This document shows positions 27,239 to 35,863 of a stretch of 64,000 bases of DNA, piece after piece. A model generated the notes under the pieces. It worked only from the letters and a program-made list of their open reading frames with translations. It was not told the origin of the DNA and did no database searches. Source of the DNA: Hyphomicrobiaceae bacterium (lineage in GTDB: Bacteria; Pseudomonadota; Alphaproteobacteria; Rhizobiales; Hyphomicrobiaceae); the NCBI GenBank assembly GCA_020638055.1, contig JACKJH010000001.1, positions 186,001 through 250,000 on the forward strand, in the 5' to 3' direction. A program made the position numbers and the translations under genes. Position 1 is the stretch's first letter. Every line of letters starts with the position of its first letter.

Positions 27239-28687
27239 CTATGCTCCATACCAACCATTCAACAAACGGAAAACGGCGCGAGCCGACTGTGGTTCCCCGC
27301 CTTTGGGACCAAGCGGCCCTGACGATGGTCGCCAGCCGAACAGATCGACATGGGCGAAATTGCCGGCGTTCTTTACGAACCGCTTGAGGAAAAGCGCCGC
27401 GGTGATGGCGCCCGCGAACGGACCGTCGGAAATATTGGACAGATCGGCAATGTCGTCATCGAGATTGCGATCGTAGCCGGGCCAAAGGGGTAGCCTCCAG
27501 ACTGGATCGCCAACGGCCTGACCTGCTGCAACGATCTCTGATGCGAGTGCGTCGTCGTTGGTGAAAAGCCCTGGCAGATCGGGACCAAGTGCAACGCGGC
27601 AGGCGCCCGTCAAGGTGGCAAAGCAGAACATTGCGTCGGGAGACTCTTCATCACCCAATGCCAATGCGTCGGCCAAAACAAGCCGTCCTTCGGCATCGGT
27701 ATTTCCAACCGAAACGGTAAGCCCCGAGCGACTCAACAATATGTCGCCTGGTCGAAAAGCATTGCCGTCTATGGAATTTTCCGCTGCGGGGATCAGCACC
27801 CGCAGGCGCACGTCGAGGTCGTGCGCCATGATCATCTGCGCCAGTGCCAGAGCCGTTGCAGCACCGCCCATGTCCTTTTTCATCAACAGCATGCCGCTGG
27901 GTGGCTTAATGTCCAGGCCGCCGGTATCAAAGCAGATGCCCTTGCCAACCAATGTCACACGAGGCGCATCTGCGCGTCCGTCGGCCTTTGTCCAACGCAT
28001 GTCAATCAACCTGGGTGAGCGCGGGCTTGCGCGGCCTACAGCGTGAACCATTGGCAGGTTTGCACCAAGCAGATCGTTGCCGACGATCGCCTCCACCTGT
28101 GCGCCGTAGCGGGAGGCAATCGCACGAGCCGCCAGCTCCAGTTCTTGCGGACCTAGGTCGGATGCAGGCGTGTTGATGAGATCGCGGCCAAGCCAAATGG
28201 CATCGACGATATCCAGCACCGACTTGCCATCGGCCCCCCTTGGCATCGCCAAGCGTGCCTGTTCCGCGTTGCCATTGGCGCTTTTATACCGCCGAAAGCG
28301 GTAAGCACCCAAACCCCACGCTATTGCCGCCAGGGATGGATCAGCGATTTCATCGTCAATCTGGTAGATACCGCCTGGCACGGATGATGCCAGTTGACCA
28401 AGCAGCAATTCGGATGGTCCGCAAGGCTCACCGGCAGAACCGTTTCCAATGCCGAGCAAAATTCCAGCAACGCCTCCGTCGGCACCTGGTACAACAGCCT
28501 GCTTGCGGACTTGCGCCTCAAAGCCGATCGCGTCGAGCCAACTTCTTTGTTCCGGTGTCAGGATGGGAATGTCGGCAGTCGTTTGGCCAGATCGCAGAAA
28601 ATGAATCGCGCGCGCCCCCTCCGTTCCGGTAGCAGCGAACACGTCCTCTGCCTGATTGTGATCCCCCATGAATTGTGCACCTGCCAT
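27239..28687 (-). CDS. Leucyl aminopeptidase family protein (M17)
   Basis: 482 residues. The catalytic signature NTDAEGRL and the metal-binding GKGICFDTGGLDIKP are intact, so a two-metal cytosolic aminopeptidase is expected. The N-terminal domain is diverged from PepA. AAGGAAGG precedes the start. It is followed directly by the NlpC/P60 gene, a pairing common in Hyphomicrobiales. Confidence 0.93.
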   Translation of the reverse strand: MAGAQFMGDHNQAEDVFAATGTEGARAIHFLRSGQTTADIPILTPEQRSWLDAIGFEAQVRKQAVVPGADGGVAGILLGIGNGSAGEPCGPSELLLGQLASSVPGGIYQIDDEIADPSLAAIAWGLGAYRFRRYKSANGNAEQARLAMPRGADGKSVLDIVDAIWLGRDLINTPASDLGPQELELAARAIASRYGAQVEAIVGNDLLGANLPMVHAVGRASPRSPRLIDMRWTKADGRADAPRVTLVGKGICFDTGGLDIKPPSGMLLMKKDMGGAATALALAQMIMAHDLDVRLRVLIPAAENSIDGNAFRPGDILLSRSGLTVSVGNTDAEGRLVLADALALGDEESPDAMFCFATLTGACRVALGPDLPGLFTNDDALASEIVAAGQAVGDPVWRLPLWPGYDRNLDDDIADLSNISDGPFAGAITAALFLKRFVKNAGNFAHVDLFGWRPSSGPLGPKGGEPQSARAVFRLLNGWYGA

Positions 28688-28866
28688 TGCCGGCCCTTCC
28701 TTTACTTAAATCTGGTCTGGCTCCGGATCTGGTCACGACACGGTTTGGAGGCTGACGTCAGCCTGCCCGGGCGTGATCGTGGCGCAGTCGGACTAAAGCT
28801 CTTAGCATTCGCAGCGCCGATGCGCACTGACCCGACCGCAAATTGAAGCGCCAGGGCACTTTTTCG

Positions 28867-29033
28867 CTAGTATGGCGTCGCGCCCTAGTTGATCGATGTT
28901 GCGGCAAGCTGGGTATCAACTAAGGCGCGATAAACGCCACACTAAGCCAATGATTTTGCTAGTGGCCTTCATGTCGCGCCAAAATTGTATGCGGTTGCGG
29001 CTATGTTTCAATTTTGGCGCGACAGGCCACTAG
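28867..29033. repeat. Double-hairpin repeat, copy L3
   Basis: Almost identical to L1 apart from small changes, with the same two stems. It ends in CTAG shared with the RIME-like repeat that starts there. Confidence 0.92.
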
Positions 29034-29160
29034 AGCGTATTGTTTGGTCGCATTTTCTTCGACGAACCGGCGTCCACTTCGTCGGAAAATGCTTCTAGCT
29101 TTTTGGTTTGACGCATTTTCTTCGACGAACCGGCGTCCACTTCGTCGGAAAATGCTCTAG
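29032..29160 (+). repeat. RIME-like repeat, vestigial A + two B modules
   Basis: A residual AGAGCG of module A followed by two tandem B modules, each from GCATTTTCTTCGACGAACCG to CACTTCGTCGGAAAATGC. Lies 145 bases upstream of the TadD-like gene. Confidence 0.9.
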
Positions 29161-29306
29161 CCCCAGGTTGCAGCAGCAGCCGTCGCTTTGCTGACAATTG
29201 GCATAACCTTAAGCCTTTGTTGAGAGCTGTCTCAGAAACTGACGTCAACGCTCCTTGCGATTCGCGTCAGCGATCGCCGTCAAACACATGCAACGGGATT
29301 TGCGCC

Positions 29307-30230
29307 ATGCCGCAGAACGTAACTGTCAGGTCATCGAAGTCGTTTCGTCGGCACGCCGCAATAGGAACGGCTTGCTTGGTTGCGCTGCTGCTTGGCGGTT
29401 GCGCTGGTGCAAACAACGATCTGACTGCTGAACTGCTCAGTTCTCCAGAACCTGCGGCTGAAACCGATCTGGCAGCCACGCCGCAGACAGAACTGCAAAA
29501 GGCAACGGAATATTGGGGCAAGAAATTTTCCAAATCGCCGACGACGCTGGAGTATGCGCTCAACTATGCTCGCAATCTCAGGGCCATGGGCCGCAACCGT
29601 CAAGCTCTGGCCGCGCTACAGCATGCGTCGGAATACCATGCGCAGAACCGCGAACTGGCTGGCGAATACGGGCGCTTGGCGCTGGAACTAGGGCAGGTCG
29701 AAACCGCCAAAAAAGTTCTTGCGTTTGCAGACGACGCCACGAAGCCGGATTGGCGCATCGTGTCGGCACGTGGAACCGTCTTTGCGAAGGAGAAGCGCTA
29801 CAAAGAAGCTATCGAGATGTTTGAACGCGCCATGGCTCTTTCCAACTCGCGGCCTTCCGTGATGAACAACCTCGCCATGGCCTATGCGCTGGACGGACGC
29901 GCAGCAGACGGTGAACGGCTATTGCGACAGGCGGCGGCAAAAGAAAATTCGCCCAAGGTGCAAAAGAACCTCGCACTGGTGCTGGGACTGCAAGGCAAAT
30001 ACGACGAGGCGAAAGCGATTGGCAACCAGGTGCTTCCCGCTTCCACTGTCGCGTCGGACACCACACTGGTGCAGCAGATGGTGCGGCTTGACCCCAAACC
30101 TTACCATGCCGATTCGGCAGGCGGTTCGCGTGCAGTCGCCAGCGCCCCTGCACTGAGGCAAACGACGACGCCTGACACATCGGGTGGTTCGTGGGATGCA
30201 AAGGTTGCCAGCGCGGAGCCTGCCCGCTGA
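29307..30230 (+). CDS. TadD-like TPR lipoprotein
   Basis: 307 residues. A type II signal peptide with lipobox LLLGGC (around Cys 26) anchors it to a membrane. At least three tetratricopeptide-like helical pairs follow (YALNYARNLRAMGRNRQALA, YGRLALELGQVETAKKVL, AMAYALDGRAADGERLL). It resembles TadD, the pilotin-like lipoprotein of tight-adherence (Flp) pili, but no tad genes are nearby. The ATG at 29307 was chosen to put the lipobox at the right place. A hairpin terminator follows at once. Confidence 0.8.
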   Translation: MPQNVTVRSSKSFRRHAAIGTACLVALLLGGCAGANNDLTAELLSSPEPAAETDLAATPQTELQKATEYWGKKFSKSPTTLEYALNYARNLRAMGRNRQALAALQHASEYHAQNRELAGEYGRLALELGQVETAKKVLAFADDATKPDWRIVSARGTVFAKEKRYKEAIEMFERAMALSNSRPSVMNNLAMAYALDGRAADGERLLRQAAAKENSPKVQKNLALVLGLQGKYDEAKAIGNQVLPASTVASDTTLVQQMVRLDPKPYHADSAGGSRAVASAPALRQTTTPDTSGGSWDAKVASAEPAR

Positions 30231-30233
30231 CAC

Positions 30234-30281
30234 TTGATCGTGTTCATGTTTGCCTGGAACAAGAACACGATCAAAGTTTTT
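30234..30281 (+). terminator. Rho-independent terminator of the TadD-like gene
   Basis: A 12-bp perfect stem TTGATCGTGTTC/GAACACGATCAA with a 17-base loop, followed closely by TTTTT. Confidence 0.88.
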
Positions 30282-30428
30282 GCCTGGAGCATGTTCTTCA
30301 CGCCGAACCGCACGGGTGCGCAAACAAGAAGCCATGCTCCCAAGGCACGCGGGCAACGCTCTGCCAATAGCCCGGAGCTGGCGGGCCGCGTCATTTTCCA
30401 ATCGCCGCAGGCTTGACGTGCAATCGCG

Positions 30429-31103
30429 TCAAACGCCAGTGCGGCCGTCGCTTTCAGCGCCCGAGAGTATCCGATCAAAATCTATCTTGGACACCTCGAT
30501 AACCGCTTGCGTTCTTGAAGCCACGTTCAACTTTCTCAAGATTTCCGACACGTGGGCTTTCACCGTCGTTTCACCCACACTCAACTCATATGCAATCTGC
30601 TTGTTGAGCATGCCTTGGCGCAGCATCTTCAAGACACGCAGTTGTTGCGGTGTGAGCGAAGCAAGCCTTTGCGCAAGCTCTGAATCAACTTCGGCGTTCT
30701 CTGCGGGATTGTAGCTTGCAGGAAGATAAACATTACCCGCCATAACCTCTTCAATCGCCGCAGCCAGTTCCGCACGCCGCACCGACTTCGAAATAAAGCC
30801 TGAAGCGCCGTGTCTAATGGCCTCCTGGATAATGCGGGAATCCTCCAGTGCAGAACAGATAACAACGGGCAGTTTGGGGTAGAGCGTCCTGAGCTCCAAC
30901 AAGCCGTCGAAACCAGAGGTACCCGGCATAGACAAGTCGAGAAGAACAAGGTCAAACGCCTCACTCTCATCGATCATGGTTATGGCCTTTGCTATCGAGG
31001 TGGCTTCTGCAATCCGGGTGTTTGGGAATGCCGAACCAAGCGATAGCCGCAATGCCTCTAGAAATAATGGGTGATCGTCCACGACAAGGAAATTGGCCGG
31101 CAC
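30429..31103 (-). CDS. LuxR/NarL-type response regulator of the alcohol dehydrogenase locus
   Basis: 224 residues. The receiver domain starts FLVVDDHPLF, has the phosphorylated Asp in LVLLDLSMPG and Lys in GFISKSV. The C-terminal LuxR-type helix-turn-helix is LTPQQLRVLKMLRQGMLNKQ...TTVKAHVSEILRKLN. I start at the GTG at 31103 because GGGAGG lies eight bases before it and the receiver domain begins right there; the longer frame starts with TTG and has no ribosome site. By place it matches AgmR/ExaE/PedR-like regulators of PQQ alcohol dehydrogenases. No sensor kinase is nearby. Confidence 0.9.
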   Translation of the reverse strand: MPANFLVVDDHPLFLEALRLSLGSAFPNTRIAEATSIAKAITMIDESEAFDLVLLDLSMPGTSGFDGLLELRTLYPKLPVVICSALEDSRIIQEAIRHGASGFISKSVRRAELAAAIEEVMAGNVYLPASYNPAENAEVDSELAQRLASLTPQQLRVLKMLRQGMLNKQIAYELSVGETTVKAHVSEILRKLNVASRTQAVIEVSKIDFDRILSGAESDGRTGV

Positions 31104-31237
31104 GGTCTGCGCCTCCCATGCGAGAAAGCCTGGTTCATGACTCAAATTTGCTGTCACTTTTTCAAACCCCAAGAGCGGTGGCAAGGCCGAAGCTGATCTG
31201 TCCTCAAAGCTATAGCTATTCAAACATAGATTTCTAT

Positions 31238-31271
31238 AAAAAAGGGGGCGAGCAGTAGTACCGCTCGCCCC
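31238..31271 (-). terminator. Terminator of the alcohol dehydrogenase transcript
   Basis: A 9-bp perfect stem GGGGCGAGC/GCTCGCCCC with a 9-base loop. On the minus strand it is followed by a run of six Ts. A RIME-like repeat lies between it and the exaF stop codon. Confidence 0.88.
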
Positions 31272-31305
31272 ACCCCCAGAAACCGGAAGCGCTCTTTGGC
31301 GGCGC

Positions 31306-31409
31306 TAGAGCGCATTTTGATCCGATGGAATCGGATCGGCGCTCTAGCTTCTTGTTTGGTCGCATTTTCTTCGACGAACCGGTATCCACTTCGTCGGAAA
31401 ATGCTCTAG
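31306..31409 (+). repeat. RIME-like repeat, A + B
   Basis: Module A (TCCGATGGAATCGGATCGG inside TAGAGCGC...GCGCTCTAG) and one module B ending AAATGCTCTAG. It sits 12 bases from the exaF stop, inside the 3' untranslated part of that transcript. Confidence 0.92.
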
Positions 31410-31421
31410 CCGGCGTATGCC

Positions 31422-33185
31422 CTATTTCTGGGCCGTCTTCTTGGGCATCTTGAAGGTCCAGACCATGCCACCCTGGTTCAGGTGGGCGACGGTCTTGGCA
31501 ACTTCGCCACCCCAGAGCGGCACCGCACCACCCCAACCAGAGACGACTGTTACGAACTGTTCGCCGTTTTCTTCCCAGGTGATCGGCGATCCGACGATGC
31601 CGGAACCCGTGTTGAAGGCCCAAAGCTCCTTGCCGGTTTCGGCATCCATCGCCTTGAGGTCGCCTTCCGGCGTGCCAAAGAACACAAGGCCGCCGGCCGT
31701 GGTCAGCACGCCGCCCCACAACGGAGCGTTGTTCTTGTATTCCCACTTCACTTCGCCGGTCGCCGGGTCCATCGCCTTCAGGGAGCCGATGTGATCATCG
31801 TAGATCGGCTTGATGGTGAAGCCCGCGCCGAGGTAAGCAGCGCCCTTTTTGTAGGTGACAGGCTCGTTCCAAATGTCCATGCCCCACTCGTTGGACGGAA
31901 TGTAGAAGAGCTTGGTGTCTTTCGAATAGGCGATCGGCATCCAGTTCTTGCCGCCCAGGAAGCTGGGAATAGCGAAAACAGAGCTGCCCTTTTTGCCATC
32001 CTTGGCTTTGCTTGGATTGCCAGGGCGGTTTGCTGGATCGTAAACCGGGCGGCCATTCTTATCGATGGACTTGGCCCATGTGATCTTGCTGACGAACGGA
32101 TGCGCGCTGATGAACTTTCCGTTCTCACGGTTGAGCACGTAGAAGAAGCCGTTGCGGTCCGCAGTGGCAGCAGCCTTGGTACCGTTAAGATCGAATGAGA
32201 CAACCTCGTTGACACCATCGAAATCCCAACCGTCGTTCGGCGTGGTCTGGAAGTGCCACTTGATATCACCGGTTTCAGGATCAATGGCCAGACGCGAGCA
32301 CGCATAGAGGTTGTCACCTGGGCGCATGTGGCTGTTCCATGGTGCCGGGTTGCCGGTGCCCATGAAGATCAGTTTGGTTTCAGGATCGTAGGTGCCGCCA
32401 AGCCAGGTTGCGCCACCGCCAGTCTTCCAAAGGTCGCCCGGCCACGTTTTGCCCTTCTCGCCGGTCATGGTGGATTCTTTGCCATTCAGCATGCCCATGT
32501 GGCCTTCGATCGTGGGACGCGACCAGACCAGATCACCTGTATCGACCTTGCGTGCTTCGATACGGCCAACGACGCCAAATTCACCACCGGACACGCCCGT
32601 TACGAGAAGCGGACCATGTGCCTCAGAGGGTACGATCAGTGGAGCTGCCGTGTATGAATAACCGGCCTTGAAATCATCAATCGTCTTTTTCCAAACGACC
32701 TTTCCGGTCTTGGCATCGAGTGCCACAAGCTTGGCGTCGAGCGTACCGAATATGAACTTGCCACCGAGCAGTGCGCCACCGCGGTTGATAACGTCGCAAC
32801 ATGGCAGGATCCCTTCGGGGAGGCGGGCGTCGTACTGCCATATTTCACGGCCGGTCTTGGTATCGATGGCCCAGGCGCGGCTGTAGGAACCGGTGATGTA
32901 CATGACACCGTCTTTGACCAGCGGCTGCGTTTCCTGCCCGCGCATCTTTTCGCCACCCAGCGACATGGTCCAGGCGGGAACCAAATCGGCGACGTTGTCT
33001 TTGTTGATTGTGTTGAGCGGGCTGTAGCGCTGGCCCTGCGGGCCAAGGCCGTTAGAGACGACATCGCCGGTCGTCTCTGCATCCTTGACGATGTCATCGA
33101 TCGTCACGTCTGCGAGTGCCGGCTGCGCTATCGTAATTGAAAGCGCGAGCGCACTCGCCGTAGCGAACCATTTCCAGGTCTTCAT
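31422..33185 (-). CDS. exaF: PQQ-dependent alcohol dehydrogenase, ExaF/PedH (lanthanide) type
   Basis: 587 residues with a Sec signal peptide (ALALSITIAQPALA). The eight-bladed quinoprotein propeller shows adjacent disulfide Cys129-Cys130 (LPCCDVINRG), metal-ligand Glu202 (GVSGGEFG), Asn279 (GTGNPAPWNSH) and the active-site motif GWDFDGVN. There Asp321 is the expected catalytic base and Asp323 the extra metal ligand found in lanthanide-dependent XoxF, ExaF and PedH but replaced in calcium enzymes. The body is closer to the ExaA/PedE/PedH ethanol-type group than to XoxF. It oxidises primary alcohols in the periplasm and passes electrons to a cytochrome c, probably PedF here. AAGGGGA precedes the start. 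Confidence 0.9.
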   Translation of the reverse strand: MKTWKWFATASALALSITIAQPALADVTIDDIVKDAETTGDVVSNGLGPQGQRYSPLNTINKDNVADLVPAWTMSLGGEKMRGQETQPLVKDGVMYITGSYSRAWAIDTKTGREIWQYDARLPEGILPCCDVINRGGALLGGKFIFGTLDAKLVALDAKTGKVVWKKTIDDFKAGYSYTAAPLIVPSEAHGPLLVTGVSGGEFGVVGRIEARKVDTGDLVWSRPTIEGHMGMLNGKESTMTGEKGKTWPGDLWKTGGGATWLGGTYDPETKLIFMGTGNPAPWNSHMRPGDNLYACSRLAIDPETGDIKWHFQTTPNDGWDFDGVNEVVSFDLNGTKAAATADRNGFFYVLNRENGKFISAHPFVSKITWAKSIDKNGRPVYDPANRPGNPSKAKDGKKGSSVFAIPSFLGGKNWMPIAYSKDTKLFYIPSNEWGMDIWNEPVTYKKGAAYLGAGFTIKPIYDDHIGSLKAMDPATGEVKWEYKNNAPLWGGVLTTAGGLVFFGTPEGDLKAMDAETGKELWAFNTGSGIVGSPITWEENGEQFVTVVSGWGGAVPLWGGEVAKTVAHLNQGGMVWTFKMPKKTAQK

Positions 33186-33548
33186 TGGGCATTCCCCTTG
33201 GTTGTTATCCTGGCTGCTTCCCCTTAGGCGGGCTCTCGACGGCTTAACGGAAGTCTGGCCGGGTGCGACGTTATCTCAGGGGCCTTACGACTCTTATTGC
33301 CAAATAGTACAAACTCGAAACAAACGAGGTTTTATAAGGATTAAACTTCTGTCGCGAGGGCGAATTGCAAATGCAAAAGCAATTACAATTTGAATTGGGA
33401 TCGACGCGTTTTGCGCGGAGATGTCTGATTTGATTGATACGCGCAGTACGTCCTGGCGCATCAAATCTGCGAAAGGGATTGAAGCGTGGATGCAAGAGCG
33501 TTGGTTAATTCAATTGCGACAACCATTCACCCGCAACAGCTTTGCGCG
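33186..33548. other. Promoter and leader region of exaF
   Basis: About 360 bases, clearly richer in A+T than the neighbours, between the exaF start and the stop of the metallohydrolase gene. It contains the 18-bp motif listed separately and several AATTG/CAATT blocks near 33360-33400. No gene is supported. Confidence 0.6.
33296..33313 (-). promoter_or_regulatory. Putative operator upstream of exaF
   Basis: The plus strand reads ATTGCCAAATAGTACAAA. A copy with 16 of 18 bases equal lies at 37325-37342, in the same orientation to the minus-strand pedF gene. Here it is 110 bases before the exaF start, there 81 before pedF. The ends form a weak dyad (TTG.../...CAA). It may be a site for the LuxR-type regulator at 30429-31103. 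Confidence 0.55.
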
Positions 33549-34598
33549 CTATGTCTTTTTGTCGACACGGGGCCATTCACCGGCTTCCAGCTTCGGGTAG
33601 AAATGCATGACTGAGCGCTCGTACTCGTAGCGCGCGAGGGCTATTGTAGCGGTCCATTGCGGCAGGGGTTCTGCCATGGCTTCATTGATCGACAGGCCGC
33701 GCTCGAATGCAGCGCGTATGGTTTCCTCGATCATAGCCAACCACTTGCGTGTCTGCTCAAGACCGCGATGGCCACCTTCGGTTGGACCATGGCCAGGCAC
33801 GATATGGCGGACGTCAATGGCCTTCAGAGCATCGAGGCTTGTCCGCCAGTTCCCCAGATCAGCATGTGGGGTCGTGGCCGCTCGATCCAGAAAAACCAGA
33901 TCGCCCGCAACCATGACCGCGGATTTTTCCTCGATCAAGGCCAGGTCGGAGTTTGTGTGACCGGACAACGGCCGCAGATGAAAACGCCGGCCGCCTATTT
34001 CTTCAACGCCCGCGCTCACCACACGGCCAGGCAACGCTACCTCTGTCCCGCGCATCCAGTCTCCGGCGGTATGGTACATAGCGGAAGCAAAATCCTCACC
34101 CAGCGAAGCAAGCCCATCTATAACGCCTTGTGGCGCGGCAATCGTAGCGCGGTTGAAGGCCTGGTTGCCAAATACATGGTCGGGATGAAAATGCGTGACG
34201 TAGACCCGAGCAACTGACTTGCCGGTCAGTTCACGTGCGAGCGCATCAAGCGCTACTCCAAAGCGCTTGGACGGGCCGGTATCAACGATGACTGCGCCTT
34301 CTCGGCTGTCAAAAATCGTCACGTTTGCGATGGCGCCGCCGTTGCTTCGGTCTATCGCTTCAGGCACGCCGTAGAGCACCCATACGCCGTCAGCTATGTT
34401 GATGGGTTTAAGATGGTAGGCCAGAGGCGCTGCTGCGGCAGTGTCAAAAACCGCAGCAATCACCGGTAACGAGGCGATGGCCGCGAGCCGGTTCAACGCA
34501 TTGCGGCGGGTTATTTCAGTTTCAGTTCGCGCATGAGTGCGCGAGTTGCGGCTGTCTTCACGCTGCCGGGTTCTCATATCGGCGTGATGCTTACTCAT
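33549..34598 (-). CDS. Quinoprotein relay system zinc metallohydrolase 1
   Basis: 349 residues. A twin-arginine-like signal (TRRNALNRLAAIASLPVIAAV) leads to a metallo-beta-lactamase fold with the zinc motif THFHPDH, later LSGHTNSD and PGHGPTEGG. It matches the SoxH-like hydrolases that accompany PQQ dehydrogenases; their exact reaction is not known to me. The start at 34598 gives a four-base overlap with the SoxYZ-like gene, so the two are translationally coupled. Confidence 0.88.
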   Translation of the reverse strand: MSKHHADMRTRQREDSRNSRTHARTETEITRRNALNRLAAIASLPVIAAVFDTAAAAPLAYHLKPINIADGVWVLYGVPEAIDRSNGGAIANVTIFDSREGAVIVDTGPSKRFGVALDALARELTGKSVARVYVTHFHPDHVFGNQAFNRATIAAPQGVIDGLASLGEDFASAMYHTAGDWMRGTEVALPGRVVSAGVEEIGGRRFHLRPLSGHTNSDLALIEEKSAVMVAGDLVFLDRAATTPHADLGNWRTSLDALKAIDVRHIVPGHGPTEGGHRGLEQTRKWLAMIEETIRAAFERGLSINEAMAEPLPQWTATIALARYEYERSVMHFYPKLEAGEWPRVDKKT

Positions 34599-35533
34599 GG
34601 CGTTTCTGTTGAAGTGCGGTGCCGGTTGGAAGGCCCTGTTATGGCACTTTGCCGCCACGTTGCAGGAATAACCGAATGATAGATCTCACCCTGATTGTCA
34701 CGGCCATCGATGAGTAGTCCGGTATCTCCCAGCGGCAGTCGTACCAGTACTGTCAGTGTTGGATCCTCGCTCACCGGTTCGCGTAATTCGAGCGTTGCCA
34801 GTTGCACGCCGCCCTTGGTGCGGAAGTCCAGATTTTCTATGAAAAATGACGGGGTATTGTCGCGCGCCAACCCGGTGTCCATGGGATGTCGGACACGAAA
34901 TCGCGCGCGTACCATGCCGTCCAGCTCTCGATAGAGTTTACCTTGAGCGTGACCAACGGTTTCTGACCAATCGGCATCTTGACGGGCCATTGCAGGCGCC
35001 GAACACCCACCGCCGGCCGCATCCAGAAAGACGCTGCCGACATGCCAGACGCCATCACCCGTCAAAGCCGCGGCGCGCACAGGTGTCGCCTGCTCGACCT
35101 TCATTCGAAGTGCAAGGAAAGGTGCCGCCTTAATCACTCCCAGAGTGGCTACATGTTGAATCGGATTGAGATCGGCGAAAACGACCATCTTCCTGACGTC
35201 GTCAAGGGCGCGCGCATCGGCTGTAACTGGAACCTGCGCCTGGTTTTCGACAATCTCCGGAACCAGCACTTTCACCCGGTCATCAAATACGACGGGATCC
35301 TTGCCGAAGAATTGCTCCCTCATCTCAGTCCACATGATGGAGCCAAGTGGATCATCGCCTGGTTCGGCTAAACTTGTTGGTACGGCGATGAATGCGGACA
35401 CCATGAATGCAATCATAATGTAGAGAAAATGCTGCGCGACAGCCGGCGATCGCGCAATCCAGCGCACTTGACACTGATCGTTCTCAGGTGTGCCTTTGAC
35501 CATCTGCATGTTCCGGCGTTTTTCAAATCGCAT
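34595..35533 (-). CDS. Quinoprotein dehydrogenase-associated SoxYZ-like carrier protein
   Basis: 312 residues. An N-terminal membrane/signal segment (YIMIAFMVSAFIAVPTSLA) precedes a SoxY-like domain with the swinging-arm-like Cys177 in AAGGGCSAPAM and then a SoxZ-like domain (VRHPMDTGLARD, FFIENLDFRTKGG). In Sox systems the GGC-type Cys carries the substrate; here the domain fusion goes with PQQ dehydrogenase loci. Other Met starts (residues 9, 11) are possible. First gene of the pair with the metallohydrolase. Confidence 0.88.
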   Translation of the reverse strand: MRFEKRRNMQMVKGTPENDQCQVRWIARSPAVAQHFLYIMIAFMVSAFIAVPTSLAEPGDDPLGSIMWTEMREQFFGKDPVVFDDRVKVLVPEIVENQAQVPVTADARALDDVRKMVVFADLNPIQHVATLGVIKAAPFLALRMKVEQATPVRAAALTGDGVWHVGSVFLDAAGGGCSAPAMARQDADWSETVGHAQGKLYRELDGMVRARFRVRHPMDTGLARDNTPSFFIENLDFRTKGGVQLATLELREPVSEDPTLTVLVRLPLGDTGLLIDGRDNQGEIYHSVIPATWRQSAITGPSNRHRTSTETP

Positions 35534-35863
35534 ATGCGGCCAGTTCCTATGACGTGGCTATAATCCTAGAGCGCATTCCGATCCGATGGAACCGGATCGG
35601 CGCTCTTGCTTTTTGTTTGATCGCATTTTCTGCGACGAACCGGAGTCCACTTCGTCGGAAAATGCTCTAGCTTCTTGTTTGGTCGCATTTTCTGCGACGA
35701 ACCGGTGTCCACTTCGTCGGAAAATGCTCTAGCTTCTTGTTTGGTCGCATTTTCTGCGACGAACCGGTGTCCACTTCGTCGGAAAATGCTTTAGCATAAA
35801 CTGTTGTTTGTCCCAATTGGCACTATAATTTGAGACGTTACCAGGACGGATGAACGCGCTTGA
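35534..35863. other. Intergenic, mostly RIME-like repeats
   Basis: Holds the 35567-35794 repeat array. Near 35816-35838 there is TTGGCACTATAATTTGA, a weak inverted relative of the exaF/pedF motif. No gene is supported. Confidence 0.5.
35567..35794 (+). repeat. RIME-like repeat, A + three B modules
   Basis: Module A (TCCGATGGAACCGGATCGG) followed by three tandem B modules at about 65-bp intervals, each starting GCTT(T/C)TTGTTTG and ending GGAAAATGCT. It is the longest array in the window and lies in the upstream region of the SoxYZ-like gene. Confidence 0.93.

Noticed and set aside
29060..29160. Short peptides with the recurring 'AFSDEV...GSSKKM' pattern seen in several places
   Set aside because: These are translations of RIME-like module B on the minus strand, not proteins.
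31422..33185. Calling the quinoprotein XoxF or MxaF
   Set aside because: The DFD metal signature fits XoxF, but the CCDVINRGGALL and GNPAPWNSHMRPGDN regions fit the ethanol-type PedH/ExaF group better.
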